Below are positions 37,659 through 47,789 of a DNA stretch of 64,000 nucleotides, one piece after another (positions within the stretch are counted from its first letter, which is position 1; the number at the start of each line of letters is the position of its first letter). Below the pieces are notes generated by a model that saw only the letters and a list, made by a program, of their open reading frames with translations, did not search any database and had not been told where the DNA came from. Origin of the DNA: Gemmatales bacterium (GTDB taxonomy: Bacteria > Planctomycetota > Planctomycetia > Gemmatales > HRBIN36); assembly GCA_025060195.1 (NCBI GenBank), contig JANXCQ010000020.1, positions 1 through 64,000 of the forward strand, written 5' to 3'. Position numbers and translations under genes: made by a program.

Positions 37659-38630
37659 ATGAAATCCCGTTCGCGCGAGCTGCTTGATCATTCCATTAGC
37701 GCCATGTTGGCGGCCATTGAGATATACAACAAGCCTACCTTCCCATACCGAATTGAATCATTTCTCATTCTCGCATTGAACGCCTGGGAGTTGTTAGTGA
37801 AAGCTAAATGGCTTTCCATGAACCGTAACCGTCTCAGCAGCCTCTACGTTCCTCAAGGAAAGGGTACGAAGAAGCCACGCTACAAGCGCACGCGCTCAGG
37901 AAACCCAATGACTCATAGCCTAGACTATCTCGTGAAAAAACTCACAGAGCAGCAAATCCTAGAGGAAACTTGCTCAAGAAACCTACACGCGCTCATGGAC
38001 TTGCGGGATACGGTTGTCCACTTCTACCATCGCAATAATCTTTTATCAAAGCGACTGCAAGAAATCGCACTGGCGGCGGTGAAGAATTTTTTTACTGCCG
38101 TTCAGGACTGGTTTAAGAAAGACCTATCAGACTTGAACACTCATTGGATGCCTATTTCTTTCGTTTCGCCACCGGTAGCCACTGACGCGGTCGAATTTAA
38201 TAAAGAGGAAAAACGATTTCTTAGATACATAGACGAGTTAGCTAAATCCGAGGCTGGTTCCGATTCAAAATATGCCGTAGCCATGAAGTTAGAGGTGCAC
38301 TTTGTTCGTTCAAAAGCGGCATCCGCTGCACCGGTTCGACTCACCAGTGATCCCAATGCCCCCGCCGTTCGCCTGACAGAAGAGCAAATGCGTGAGCGCT
38401 ATCAATTAGACTACGAGCAACTGACCCGTATGTGCAGAGAGCGTTATACAGACTTCAAGGTTGATAAGAAGTATCATAAGCTGCGAAAAGAGTTGGCAAG
38501 CGATCAACGGTACGCTTATGTTCGAACCCCCAGAATCCGAAATCAGCCAAAAAGACTTTTTATAGCACGGCAGTACTGGAAGCACTGGATCAACACTATC
38601 AGAGGAGGGAGAGGCCAGATGCTTAGTTGA
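37659..38630 (+). CDS. DUF3644 family protein, HEPN-like
   Basis: 323 residues, start ATG with GTGAGGAAGG upstream, opposite strand to the phage genes. The N-terminus SRELLDHSISAMLAAIEIYN and ESFLILALNAWELLVKAKWL match DUF3644. The segment LMDLRDTVVHFYHR supplies an R-D-x3-H pattern, the HEPN RNase signature. C-terminal KKYHKLRKELASDQRYAYVR resembles a basic helical DNA/RNA-contact region. Base composition is AT-richer than neighbours, a sign of separate origin. It sits between truncated capsid and connector genes as inserted cargo. A toxin or abortive-infection role is inferred from HEPN likeness and context. Confidence 0.7.
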   Translation: MKSRSRELLDHSISAMLAAIEIYNKPTFPYRIESFLILALNAWELLVKAKWLSMNRNRLSSLYVPQGKGTKKPRYKRTRSGNPMTHSLDYLVKKLTEQQILEETCSRNLHALMDLRDTVVHFYHRNNLLSKRLQEIALAAVKNFFTAVQDWFKKDLSDLNTHWMPISFVSPPVATDAVEFNKEEKRFLRYIDELAKSEAGSDSKYAVAMKLEVHFVRSKAASAAPVRLTSDPNAPAVRLTEEQMRERYQLDYEQLTRMCRERYTDFKVDKKYHKLRKELASDQRYAYVRTPRIRNQPKRLFIARQYWKHWINTIRGGRGQMLS

Positions 38631-40038
38631 AATGAAACGGCGATGTCTTCGGCCAGCCGGGTGCGGATGTCATCAAAAGCCCCAAGGTCGTCGTCGATGA
38701 TCTTGTCGCGCGTCAGAGCGAACATCCGGCCGTAGGTGTGGATCTGCCGGGTGTAGGTCTCCTCCGACACCGTGCCGTGCTTGAGTTCGCCTTCCGGGGC
38801 CACCGGCTTGTACGCCATGTTGTCCAAGAGGCGGTGGCTGGTGACGATCTTGAAGTCGTTGACCGAGCAGACGATGGCGATTCGCCGCCAGGTCTGGTCC
38901 TGCTCCTGGTAGGCGTCGAGGAGTTCCTTGTTGAGCAGGTTGGAGAGGATGCTGGGCAGCGACAGGGTGCTGGAGCCGGCGGCTTGCAGGGTCAAGGGGA
39001 ACGTCCCAGCATAGCACATGGCCTCGCCGAGGCTGTGAGCCTCGAGGGAAGGCGAGCCGGCATAGCCGTTGGCCTGTGCGACCAGGCAGATCGCCTCACG
39101 GAGCTTCCAACGTCGGCCGTGGCGGTCCTCGGCGGCTTGCAAGAGGTCGGCGGGGTAATGGCGCTCGAGGCGTATGAAGGGCCGGTTTAGGGCGAGGGCG
39201 GCCTCGAGCAATTGCGCCGGGCCGAAGCGGTCGTGGGCCGTTCCCCGGACGAGGTAAGGCCCTTGCGGCCGGGAGGCGCGGAGGAGGGCCAGTTCGGTGC
39301 GGGTCGGGTCCCAGCCTTCGGTGATGGCTTGTGCCTCAATCTCGGCGTGTTGCCCTGTGCACAGCTTGCGGATGGTGGCGATGTGCCTCGCCTCGGCCGC
39401 AGCCGCAGCGCGGATGTCGGCGACCTGCGACTCCGGCGACGAGGCCGCGTGGGCCGGGGTGTCCATGTGGCTTTCCTGCTGCGTGGCGGCGATCTGGCCA
39501 AGGTGTTCTCGTCGGCCCCCAGCACCACGAAGCTGATCTCGCCCAGGGTGGCCCGCCGGACGATGTTGACCGGCCCGGCGAACTCCCGCCCGTTGGCCTG
39601 CGCGGTCTTTCCTTCGGCCACGAACTCCACCTGCTCGGCCCGGGCCCCGATGGAGGCTTGCCAAGCGAAGCCGCGGTCGTTGAGGGCGATTACCTGCCGC
39701 GCCTTGGGCGAGTCGCCCAGGATGTGGCCGGCGACGATTAGTTGGTCGTTCAGCACGGCCACCGAGTCAGTCTGACCGAGCACAAAGTCGACGTCACGCT
39801 GGTGGTCGAGCAGGATTAGCCGGCGTTGGCGGCCCAGGTCCAGGCCGTGCAGGTCGACCACCACGGGGTAGCGCCAGCCGGCCAGTGGCATGGCCCCGCC
39901 GGTGTAGGCGGTCATGGTGCAGCGGCGTAGCTTCTGGGCGTCGCCGTCGGCCGGGGCGGCTTCCAGCTCCACCGCGGCCGCCAGCAAGTTCAGCGTCCGC
40001 TCTTCAGTCGGCCTGATCATCTGGTTCGGCGGCTTCAT
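38631..40038 (-). pseudogene. Prohead protease / major capsid region, truncated at 3' end
   Basis: The protease part (from ATG 40038 or 40020) has YPVVVDLHGLDLGRQRRLIL, GHILGDSPKARQV, ALNDRGFAWQASIGARAEQV and ATLGEISFVVLGADENT. Near 39.51 kb a minus-one slip continues LGQIAATQQESHMDTPAHAA into the major capsid part (GTFPLTLQAAGSSTLSLPSI, LLNKELLDAYQEQDQTWRRI, DFKIVTSHRLLDN, MFALTRDKIIDDDLGAFDD), a Mu gpT-like capsid fold. The end after LAEDIAVS is cut by the DUF3644 insertion. So protease and capsid genes are present but the shell protein lacks its C-terminus. Confidence 0.75.
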
Positions 40039-40590
40039 CGAGTGATTCCTCGTCGTCGGGTTGGGCGTTGGCCCGGCTAGCGTGGCGGTCAGGCCGAGTT
40101 CTTGCATGAGGGCCAGTTCCTTGGCCCGCTGGCGCAAGGCCTCTTCCCAGTCGCGGCCATGCCGGGCGTACTCGTGCGCGAGCGTGGTCGTGTGGTTGGC
40201 CAGGCGGGTCGCTTGGGCGGCGGCTTCCTTGGCAGGATCAATGTGCTCGTGACCGTCCCAAAACCATTGGTGCGGCCAGGTGGCGATGGGACCGAGCCCC
40301 GCGGGCAGAAAGCCGGGAATGAAGGCGGCCTTGTCGAACCACGCGGCCAGGATGCGGTCGAGGACGACAGCTTCCAAGTGGGCTTGCTCGACGCGAATCG
40401 CCTTGAAGTAGGTCTGGTGGTCGAGCCGGCCGCAGGCGTAGTTGTAGCCTGAGGAGTTGCCCGCCGCGACGTTGAACGGCATGTTCAGGCAGCGGGCGAT
40501 TTCGTTGAGAATCTCGTGCTTGAACTCGGCATAGGTGGTGGCGGGCTGTTGGGCCTCCAGTTGGCTCGTCTTCGTGGCATTGGGCATAGT
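40004..40590 (-). pseudogene. Phage portal protein, C-terminal half
   Basis: YAEFKHEILNEIARCLNMPF, then NVAAGNSSGYNYACGRLDHQ and VEQAHLEAVVLDRILAAWFD are the C-terminal signature of lambda-family portals. Near 40.08 kb a minus-one slip leads to an acidic tail (NAQPDDEESLDEAAEPDDQA) ending at TGA 40004, which overlaps the protease start. The N-terminal half is missing beyond about 40590. A fragment from the middle of a like portal lies 20 kb away at 20.5-20.9 kb. Confidence 0.75.
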
Positions 40591-40720
40591 AGGCGAGTGC
40601 CCGCTACCCGAGTTCAATCAACTTGAGCCAATCCGCTACACTGGTCTCGGCTCCAGCGAGAGCGTCGGTGCACAGGATGGAGCCTGAAACGCGATGCTGG
40701 GTATGGCGCTCGGTCTTAAT

Positions 40721-41563
40721 TCATCCAACGAGACGGTAGGGATACTTGCTGTTTACATATTCGATCACACACCTTGTTAGTAACAGAAGCTTGCCGAGAT
40801 GTGATGACCAAAGATCACAACCATCACTGGGAGACAGAAGGAGACTTTCGAGTTCCTGGAAGATTTCTATGGGCATGGCATCGACGTGCGCATGCTTGTT
40901 ACGGATATTTGCGATCCTTCCCAGCAGCCAGGGTAGACTTCCACTGGATGGAGAATCTCGACCGGACGAACCGGGAACATACGAGACGATCTTCTTGTGC
41001 TGAATAATGTCGAGATGAGTTGAACTTTCCCACAATTCCTGCAAATCTTCAGAGATGCCATTTTCGTAAGCCGCCGTAAGAAGTAACCTCATGTCGCCAA
41101 GCATCAAGCCCCTCAACTTGCCATCTTCAGTCTGCCAATTCAGGTTCACTGACCGTCCTCTCTCGGTTCCAATCTCCAACCTACCCGACTTGGGGCTTAT
41201 TGCATCCCAAGGTGACGACGCACTAGCTAGTCCTCTTCGGATTCGTATGTACCAAACTAGCGAAAGATTCGATTCCCTTTCCGCTACCTTCCATAATCCA
41301 CAGGCCGGCAAGGAGTAGTCGAATTCGTGGGAGAGATTCTGAGCCGCAAACAAACTTACTACCTCAGACGAATAGAGGAACTTTCGCGAAACCTCGTCGA
41401 GCAGATCTCCGAAAGTGGACAACAGCTCGTTCGTCTTAGTTGTCCTTATAAAGGGTATAAGTCGCTCACACAGGACTGCATTTTGCGATGCTAGAAAATC
41501 ATCGAATTCTTTGGCACACTTGGCACGACCAACAGGATCTTCCTCATCAAGAATGTTCACCAA
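40721..41563 (-). CDS. Unrecognised protein with a C-terminal HEPN-like motif
   Basis: 280 residues, clean frame, AT-richer than phage neighbours. The only motif found is IANIRNKHAHVDAMP, an R-N-x3-H pattern flanked by helices (about residues 215-235), as in HEPN RNases. N-terminal part is helical (FDDFLASQNAVLCERLIPFI). It lies where portal N-terminus and terminase should be. A defence or toxin role fits the context and the neighbouring cargo, but is unproven. Confidence 0.5.
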   Translation of the reverse strand: MVNILDEEDPVGRAKCAKEFDDFLASQNAVLCERLIPFIRTTKTNELLSTFGDLLDEVSRKFLYSSEVVSLFAAQNLSHEFDYSLPACGLWKVAERESNLSLVWYIRIRRGLASASSPWDAISPKSGRLEIGTERGRSVNLNWQTEDGKLRGLMLGDMRLLLTAAYENGISEDLQELWESSTHLDIIQHKKIVSYVPGSSGRDSPSSGSLPWLLGRIANIRNKHAHVDAMPIEIFQELESLLLSPSDGCDLWSSHLGKLLLLTRCVIEYVNSKYPYRLVG

Positions 41564-41879
41564 CAGTTGGGTACGACGCTGTCGAATGCGGATGGCCAGG
41601 GATGTTCAATCCAAGGCGTCGTGAAATGGCACCCTCAGGACCGTCACGACCGCGAACAAGAGAGTAGTGTCGATTTACTGAAACCGACCCGCTTCGGCGA
41701 GGTGATTCGCGAGCGGCAGTTGGACTGCGGTCTTGCCGGCAGTGCCACGTGAGAGACTTTGTACAGCCGCCCGCCGCGGACATGTGAGTGGTCATTTTTA
41801 CTTGCATCGCTTCCGGTTCGCTTTAGAATAAAAAATTAAGTATGTTTTGCTACCGATCTTGTCGCAGGCGGAGTGTCGC

Positions 41880-44800
41880 ATGTCCTCGCCCGAACATGAG
41901 ACTAGTCAACCGCTGGAAAATGCCGCCGGGTCAAACAGTTGCCCACGCAGACCTGGGAGAACGCGCTCAATGCGGACGCCAGCAGTGCTAACAGCGACGA
42001 AGTGTTGTTGGTGCCGCCCGAATTAACGCATCACGACCGCTACGAAGTGGTGCGCGTGCTAAGTACCGGCGGCATGGGAACCGTATACCTGGCGCGGCAC
42101 AAGATCATGAAGCGGATGGTTGCGTTGAAGACTATTCATCCGCGCTTTACGACCGACGCCGCCAGCGTCGAGCGATTTCGCCGGGAGGTACAGGTTTGCG
42201 CGAAAATCCAGCATCCGAACATCGCCCTTGCCTACGACGCGGAGAAAATCGGTTCGTCGTATTACTTAGTCATGGAATACATCGAGGGAGAAACGATCAG
42301 CCGCCGGCTGGCGCGGGAGGGGCGGTTTTCCGTGGCCGAGGTATGCTCAGTCGGCATTGCAGTCCTGTCCGCGCTTCAACATTTGCATGAACTTGGGCTG
42401 GTGCATCGCGACGTGAAGCCGTCGAACCTAATGCGGACGGCCAAGGGGCAGATCAAGTTGCTCGATTTTGGTCTGGCTCGCCTCACGACGGATTATAAGC
42501 CCGAAAACGACGAGATCACGGGCGTGGGCGTGACGATGGGCACGGCGGACTACATTGCGCCGGAGCAGGCGCGCGACGCCCGAGCTGCGGACATCCGGGC
42601 CGACATTTACAGTCTTGGTTGCACGCTCTATCACATGCTCGTCGGCAAACCGCCGTTTCCGACCGGCACTCCGATGGAAAAAAATCGTTCGCCACATGAT
42701 TGAGGAGCCGCCGCGCATCGAGTCGCTGGTTGAGGACATCCCCACAGAACTCGCCGCTCTCATTCGCCGGATGATGGCCAAGGATCCGGCTCAGCGATTC
42801 GCGACTCCCGCGGAGGCGATGGTGCTGCTCCAAGCAATTCTCGACCAATTAAAGCCGACCGGTTCTCTTCCTCGGCGACGGAACAAGCTTGTGCCGATGC
42901 TCGTCATGAGCACGGCTTTTTGCTTGGCAATTCTTGCAGTCGTGCTAATATTCGGCTCGCGAAAGGACGTATCCGTTACCGAAGGGCCGGGTAAGGAGAA
43001 CGACGTATCCGTTGCCAAAAGGCCCGGAGAAGAGTTAGCTGTTTTCGGTCCGGCTGAAGGGCCACCTGTCGGCATCCCCTGGAGCGACGATCCGCAGACG
43101 CTCGTGCGCAGCTTTATCGGCCATGAAGGCCAAGTGAATGGGTTGGCCCTCGCGCCCGACGCTCGCGAACTCGTGACCGCTGGATGGGACGGGACTGTGC
43201 GCGTTTGGGATGTGGAGACCGGTAACGAACTGCGACGATGGCGTGCGGCCCGACAACAGGTTTGGGGTCTGGCCCTCAGTCCCAACGGCCGGTTTGTCGT
43301 AACCTCCGGATCCGGCGCTCCCCAACAAGAACACCTAGGCGCTGTTGGCGAATTCGATCCGCGGATCTGGCGAGTCCATGATGGCTCGCTGGTCGGCTCC
43401 CTGCCTGCTGGCAAGGAACGCATCGTTTCGTTGGCCATGGCCCACTCTGGTAAGGTCGTGTACGGATGTGGAGATGAAGAAGTGGTTCGAGCCTGGTCCC
43501 TGCCCCATGGTACGATCCTGTGGCAACAGCGGTTGTATCCCGGATTTACCTGTACCACACTTACCATTTTTCCTGACGACCGAATTCTGGCCGTCGCCAG
43601 CCGCGACATCTCTTTCCTCGACGCGGCGACCGGAAAGGTACTCCGTCGCGGAGTGGGACATCAACTTCCAATCTTGAAACTTGCTTTCTCCCCGGATGGC
43701 CAGCACCTCGTCTCCGGGTCAGTCGATCGAACCATCCGCCTTTGGGACTCTGCCACAGGCCTGGAAATTCAGAGGTGGCCCGTTCAACGCACTGGCGTGA
43801 GCACGCTGGCGTATTCACCAAAGGGGCGCGAGATCGCCGTCGCGAATGGACTATTTTTTAGCCAACCGCGATGGTATCCAGCCGGATTTGATAACGGATG
43901 GCGCATTTGGTCTGTCGAATGCTGCGGCATCAGTCGGTGCGACGGGCTGGGCGAAACAGTAACGGCCATGGCGTTCACTCCCGATGGTCAGCACCTGCTC
44001 ACCGGGAGCGTTGAGGGGTCAGTCTGTCTCTGGCGCCTCACGAATGCGCCCGCATCAGCCTCCCCCACAAATTCCGGCGATTTCGACCAAGTCATCCATC
44101 TTACTAAAGAGCAAATGGAGAAGTGGATCGATGGTTTGCGGCCCCGACGAATGAGGCCGATCTTCATTTACGCTTATGAACACGGCGGAAAAGTTCTGTA
44201 CTCGGGAACAGCGGTGGCTAATCTGGACGGGCTGCGCTGGTTGGTTCAACTGAGCATACCCAAGTCAGTGTACGATTTCAAATTTCGAAGCATATCGGAT
44301 CGGGGTTTTGGGCCTACTTGGGTCATGGAGCATCGCGCGGATGCCAGGGAAGGAAGGTTAATCGCCATTTGGGAGGCCGGACGCGGGTACTGGGCCTCCT
44401 GGCAGCTAGTTAATCGAGATGTGTTCTTCGAATACATCAAGAAAATGAAGGCCGAGAACTTGGTCCCAGTGCTGATTATGCCGTACCAGACCGAGCCAGA
44501 GCAAAAGACTTCCAGCGTCTTTACCACTTCAGGGGGGCGAGCACATGTTTGGGCTGTGGACATCTCAGCGGGCGAATTTCAGGAATTTTCAAAGAAGTAC
44601 CCTGCCGACCAGTATCGGCTGATTTCGCTGGCGATCTATCCAGTGAACAATGAATTGCGATACGCAGCCGTGTGGCGGCAGGACGCGGACTGCGTGCCCT
44701 GGATTTACCGGCTCGATATGACCTACTCCGAATTCACTGAAGCAATGACCAAAGAAAAGGCACGCGGCTATCGGCTCGATCGCTTGACAACATATCCGCG

Positions 44801-45905
44801 CAATGGCGAGATTCGTTTCGGAGCGGTGTGGGTCCGCGCAAGGCCATATGATCCTGACCTGCGGCGCGCTGGTACTGTTCCTGCGGAACTGAAGCCGATC
44901 GACGACGCCATGATCAAATTCATGAGCGAACGCGACATCACCGCTGGGGCCGTCGCGGTGATTAAAAACGGCCGGGTTGTCATGTCAGCTGGATATGGCA
45001 ATCGCGATTCCGCGGGCTTGCATCCGACGCAGGCCGACACGCCCTTTCGCATCGCCAGCCTGACCAAGCCGATCACGGCAGCGTTCGTCCGCAAGCTCAT
45101 CGCCGACGGCAAACTCTCCGAGGACGCCCCCGTACTTCCTTTACTCAAAATTGAACCGCTGCCTGGCTCTGTTGTTGATCCGCGCTGGAACAAGATTACG
45201 GTAAGGCATTTGCTAAAACACCAGGGTGGATGGGACTGCAACGCCAGTTTTGATCCGATGTTTCGCTCGCTGGATATACTTAAAGCGGTAGGTAAGCCGG
45301 GCCCGCCGACGCCCCAGGACGTGGTTCGCTACATGCTTGGCAAGCCGTTGCAATTCGAGCCGGGTACAAAGTCGGTGTATTCGAATTTCGGGTATTGTCT
45401 GTTGGGCCGCGTCATAGAAACCGTCACTGGAAAAACGTATATTGAAGCGGTTCGATCCGAAATGCTAATCCCTATGGGCCTGACCCAAATCGACTTGGGC
45501 CGGACGCTGCCAGATCAACGACTACTGGAGGAACCTGAATATCAGGACGAAGCCCAAGGCCGAAGCGTATTTGCTGAGCACAAAGAGAGACTGGTCCCAT
45601 TTCCTGATGGCGCGTTCTGCCTCGAACACATGGATGCGCACGGCGGCCTGATCGCGCCTATGGATCAGCTGGCCAAGTTTTTCGCGGCCTACATGGTCGA
45701 CGGAACCGCGGCAAGGCCAGGCACGCGTGAGGTTCTCTTCGGGAGCATGCCTGGCACGTATTCCATGATGCTCCGTTTACCGGATGAAGTGGTCATTACG
45801 GCCGCGTTTAACCGCCGATGCGACTCCTCGGGGCGAGAGTATTCGTTGATTGCACCCATGATGGAGGACGCGGTGAAAAAGATCGCTCGATGGCCCTCCC
45901 CGTAA
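41880..45905 (+). pseudogene. Ser/Thr kinase - TM - WD40 - repeat domain - beta-lactamase-fold fusion, two slips
   Basis: About 1340 codons if joined. ATG 41880 opens MSSPEHETSQPLENAAGSN; a missing base before 41939 leads into the kinase (STGGMGTVYLARH loop, VALKTI Lys, HRDVKPSNLM, DFGLARL, GTADYIAPEQ). At 42.69 kb an A7 run shifts the frame; eight A would restore it. Then a membrane helix (LVMSTAFCLAILAVVLIFGS), WD40 repeats (VNGLALAPDARELVTAGWDG; LAFSPDGQHLVSGSVDRTIR), repeats of the W..R/ Y..A.W type recalling polyglycine hydrolases (RYAAVWRQDADCVPW), and a class-C beta-lactamase/DD-peptidase fold with SLTK and YSN. Plus-strand cargo; likely a host-type sensor-hydrolase. With A7 intact the kinase would be made alone and truncated. 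Confidence 0.75.
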
Positions 45906-46059
45906 TGACGAATAGTCCGATCACCAAATTACGACTTTGTTTGGTTCACTGTTTTACCTTCCCAAGAAGCGACTGAATCAATCGCTAATGACGATTACGG
46001 CGCTAGTTGTGAGAACGTCCGCTCTATCAATCCTAGCAAGACACAGAGACTCTGTCGAA

Positions 46060-46238
46060 CGTGCCCTCAAGAGCAAGGGCGCATCGGTGTTGACCAGGTG
46101 GATTGTGGCACGGGCATTCAGCCCCTGAGACAGCAACCGGTCCACGTCCTCTACCTGGCTGCTATCGCCGCAGAGGAGCCGATGATCAACCAGGACCCAC
46201 AGGTCGCCCGACTTGACCCTCACCCGGCCTTTGGCCAC
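46060..46238 (-). pseudogene. Remnant of a phage ParB/DNA-methylase protein (methylase start)
   Basis: VRVKSGDLWVLVDHRLLCGD, then SSQVEDVDRLL and NTDAP match the junction before the TDPPY motif of phage N4/N6-adenine methylases (VK.GDLWLLG.HRLLCGDST). The catalytic part is gone. The ParB-like domain normally fused in front lies 300 bases away at 46.55-46.74 kb, separated by a repeat element. Confidence 0.55.
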
Positions 46239-46314
46239 CCTCTCCCACGGGGGAGGGTTTCATATGCCCCCGATCCCCCTGTCCCGCTTGCGGGAGAGGG
46301 TTGAGGTGAGGGTC
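46215..46314. repeat. Intergenic inverted-repeat element (REP/MITE-like)
   Basis: GACCCTCACC (46215) pairs with GGTGAGGGTC (ending 46314), and ACCCTCTCCC (46237) with GGGAGAGGGT (46292). A further GGGGGAGGGTT turn lies inside. This nested palindrome of CCCTCTCCC type is common as a dispersed intergenic repeat in bacteria. It separates two pieces of one methylase gene, so it probably arrived after or with the breakage. Confidence 0.6.
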
Positions 46315-46547
46315 GTTAAGGCAAATCGTCGGTGTCGAATTAGGCTACCTCGAGTTTCTCGAAAAACACCGGGGGCTGACGCCCCTGGCTCGGCCGCCAG
46401 AAGTATCACATCTAAATCAACTACGAACTCAAATAATTGATTTTTGTAAATGTTACGTGTAACTAGTTATGTTAGACATTTAATGCTGCACGCCATGACT
46501 GGTATATATCACTGACCATTGTACCAATTGTTCTTACGTTTCCCGAG

Positions 46548-46740
46548 TCAGTTCTCGCCTAAATGCAGCAACTCCTCTCCCCACTCGAGCTTAATGGCGG
46601 CCTTGTAGCGGGTGTGGCCGACAATGATGACCCCGTCGGGATTGACGATGATGGGCTGGCGGAAGCCGAACTCGCGGATGGAGGCGGCCACGGCAGCGAC
46701 GGCGTCGTCGTTGTGGCGGGGGTTGAGGCCATCGAGAAGA
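46548..46740 (-). pseudogene. ParB-like nuclease domain fragment
   Basis: [40 protein letters not shown] is the ParB/Srx core, with the GHTR motif. In prophages it is normally fused to a DNA methylase, whose start lies to the left. The frame ends at 46548 soon after the core, and upstream it abuts an isochorismatase fragment on the other strand at about 46738: a clear illegitimate junction. Confidence 0.6.
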
Positions 46741-47120
46741 CCAAACGCCAAACGCTACTGATGGCCGGCATCCTCACAAGCGTCTGCATGGCCTTTCCTG
46801 CGCTGAGCGCCGTTGAGGCCGGATACAAGGTCTTCTGCATTATTGACGCTTCGGGCAACTGGTATAAGATGGCGACCGACATCACTATTGCCCGCATTGC
46901 TCAGGCCGGAGCAGTGCCGATCGACACGTATGCTGTGTTGTACGAACTCATGAGTAAGTGGAATCGTCCCGATGCGATGCACTTCGCACAGGTCATGATG
47001 GATCACATTGTCCCGCCTTATCGGGCGCTGACCGAAGGCTACGACAAGGCGCAGAACGTGCTGAAGGTCGGACGGGAAACCAAACTCAAACACCTGGAGG
47101 CTGCTGAAGCGAAGAAGTGA
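46738..47120 (+). pseudogene. C-terminal half of an isochorismatase-family hydrolase
   Basis: [40 protein letters not shown], then [20 protein letters not shown] are the second half of the YcaC-like isochorismatase fold; the Cys in TSVCMAF is the catalytic Cys position. The N-terminal Asp and Lys of the triad are missing, so it is inactive. Plus-strand host-type cargo joined to a ParB fragment. Confidence 0.65.
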
Positions 47121-47200
47121 TCCGCCTGACAACCGGTTGCAGCGTACGGCGCTCCGCGCCGCGGCTGAACCGGAGGGTTCGGCGTGCGGAGGTGCGGCTG

Positions 47201-47638
47201 ATGTGGGAAGTCACGATCCGTGGCGAGGGCGGCGGGTTCCTGAACATCGCGCTCATCAGCCGGCCTCATCCCGAGGCCTCTGACTACTGGGACAGCAACT
47301 GGATCAGCGCATCCGTGGAGGTGAAGGCTGGTGGGTTCCGCGGGTCGGCCAGCGGACACCTGCGGGCTGAGGAGTTGGCCGAGTTCCATCGTCAGCTCGC
47401 ACAGCTTCAGGAGTCGCTGTGGGGCACCGCCGAGTTCACAACGATGGAGGGGTGGCTGTCTATCCGGGTCGAGGGCGACGGCCTGGGGCATATGACCTGT
47501 CGGGTCGTCGTCCGGGATGAGCCGAGCGTCGGCAACACTCTCGACTGCACGCTCCGCACCGACCAGACGTTCACCCGGTCCACGGTCGCGGAACTGGCCG
47601 CCGCGGTACAGGTGTTCCCGGTCGTGGGCAGCCCCTGA
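47201..47638 (+). CDS. WapI-family immunity protein
   Basis: About 145 residues from ATG 47201 (MWEVTIRGEGGGFLNIALIS). HPEASDYWDSNWISASVEVK, GGFRGSASGHLRAEELAEFH, TMEGWLSIRVEGDGLGHM and DQTF follow the WapI immunity pattern (protects against WapA/Rhs tRNase toxins in the same cell). No toxin gene is adjacent, so it is an orphan immunity gene, which could give resistance to neighbours' toxins. Clean frame. Confidence 0.65.
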   Translation: MWEVTIRGEGGGFLNIALISRPHPEASDYWDSNWISASVEVKAGGFRGSASGHLRAEELAEFHRQLAQLQESLWGTAEFTTMEGWLSIRVEGDGLGHMTCRVVVRDEPSVGNTLDCTLRTDQTFTRSTVAELAAAVQVFPVVGSP

Positions 47639-47789
47639 CGCAGTCCCAGGAACTTACCAAGGATGACGCAATCCCTTCGCCGGACGCGGCGCGCACCCTC
47701 CGCGCCGGCTCCACGAAGCGGTTTTGGTGCGTCTCGTTCTACTTCTCGGTCGCCGTGGTTTGACGGGTCGGGCGCTTGACACCTGGCTG

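Noticed and set aside
41680-41765. Short P-loop-like reading (GTAGKTAVQLPLANHLAEAG) on the minus strand, recalling NB-ARC/STAND ATPases
   Set aside because: Only about 25 residues, the Walker A lacks the usual second Gly and no neighbouring motif is readable.
46200-46330. Possible CRISPR-like repeats (CCCTCTCCC/GGGAGAGGG)
   Set aside because: Only one nested palindrome; no regularly spaced direct repeats and no cas genes in the window.
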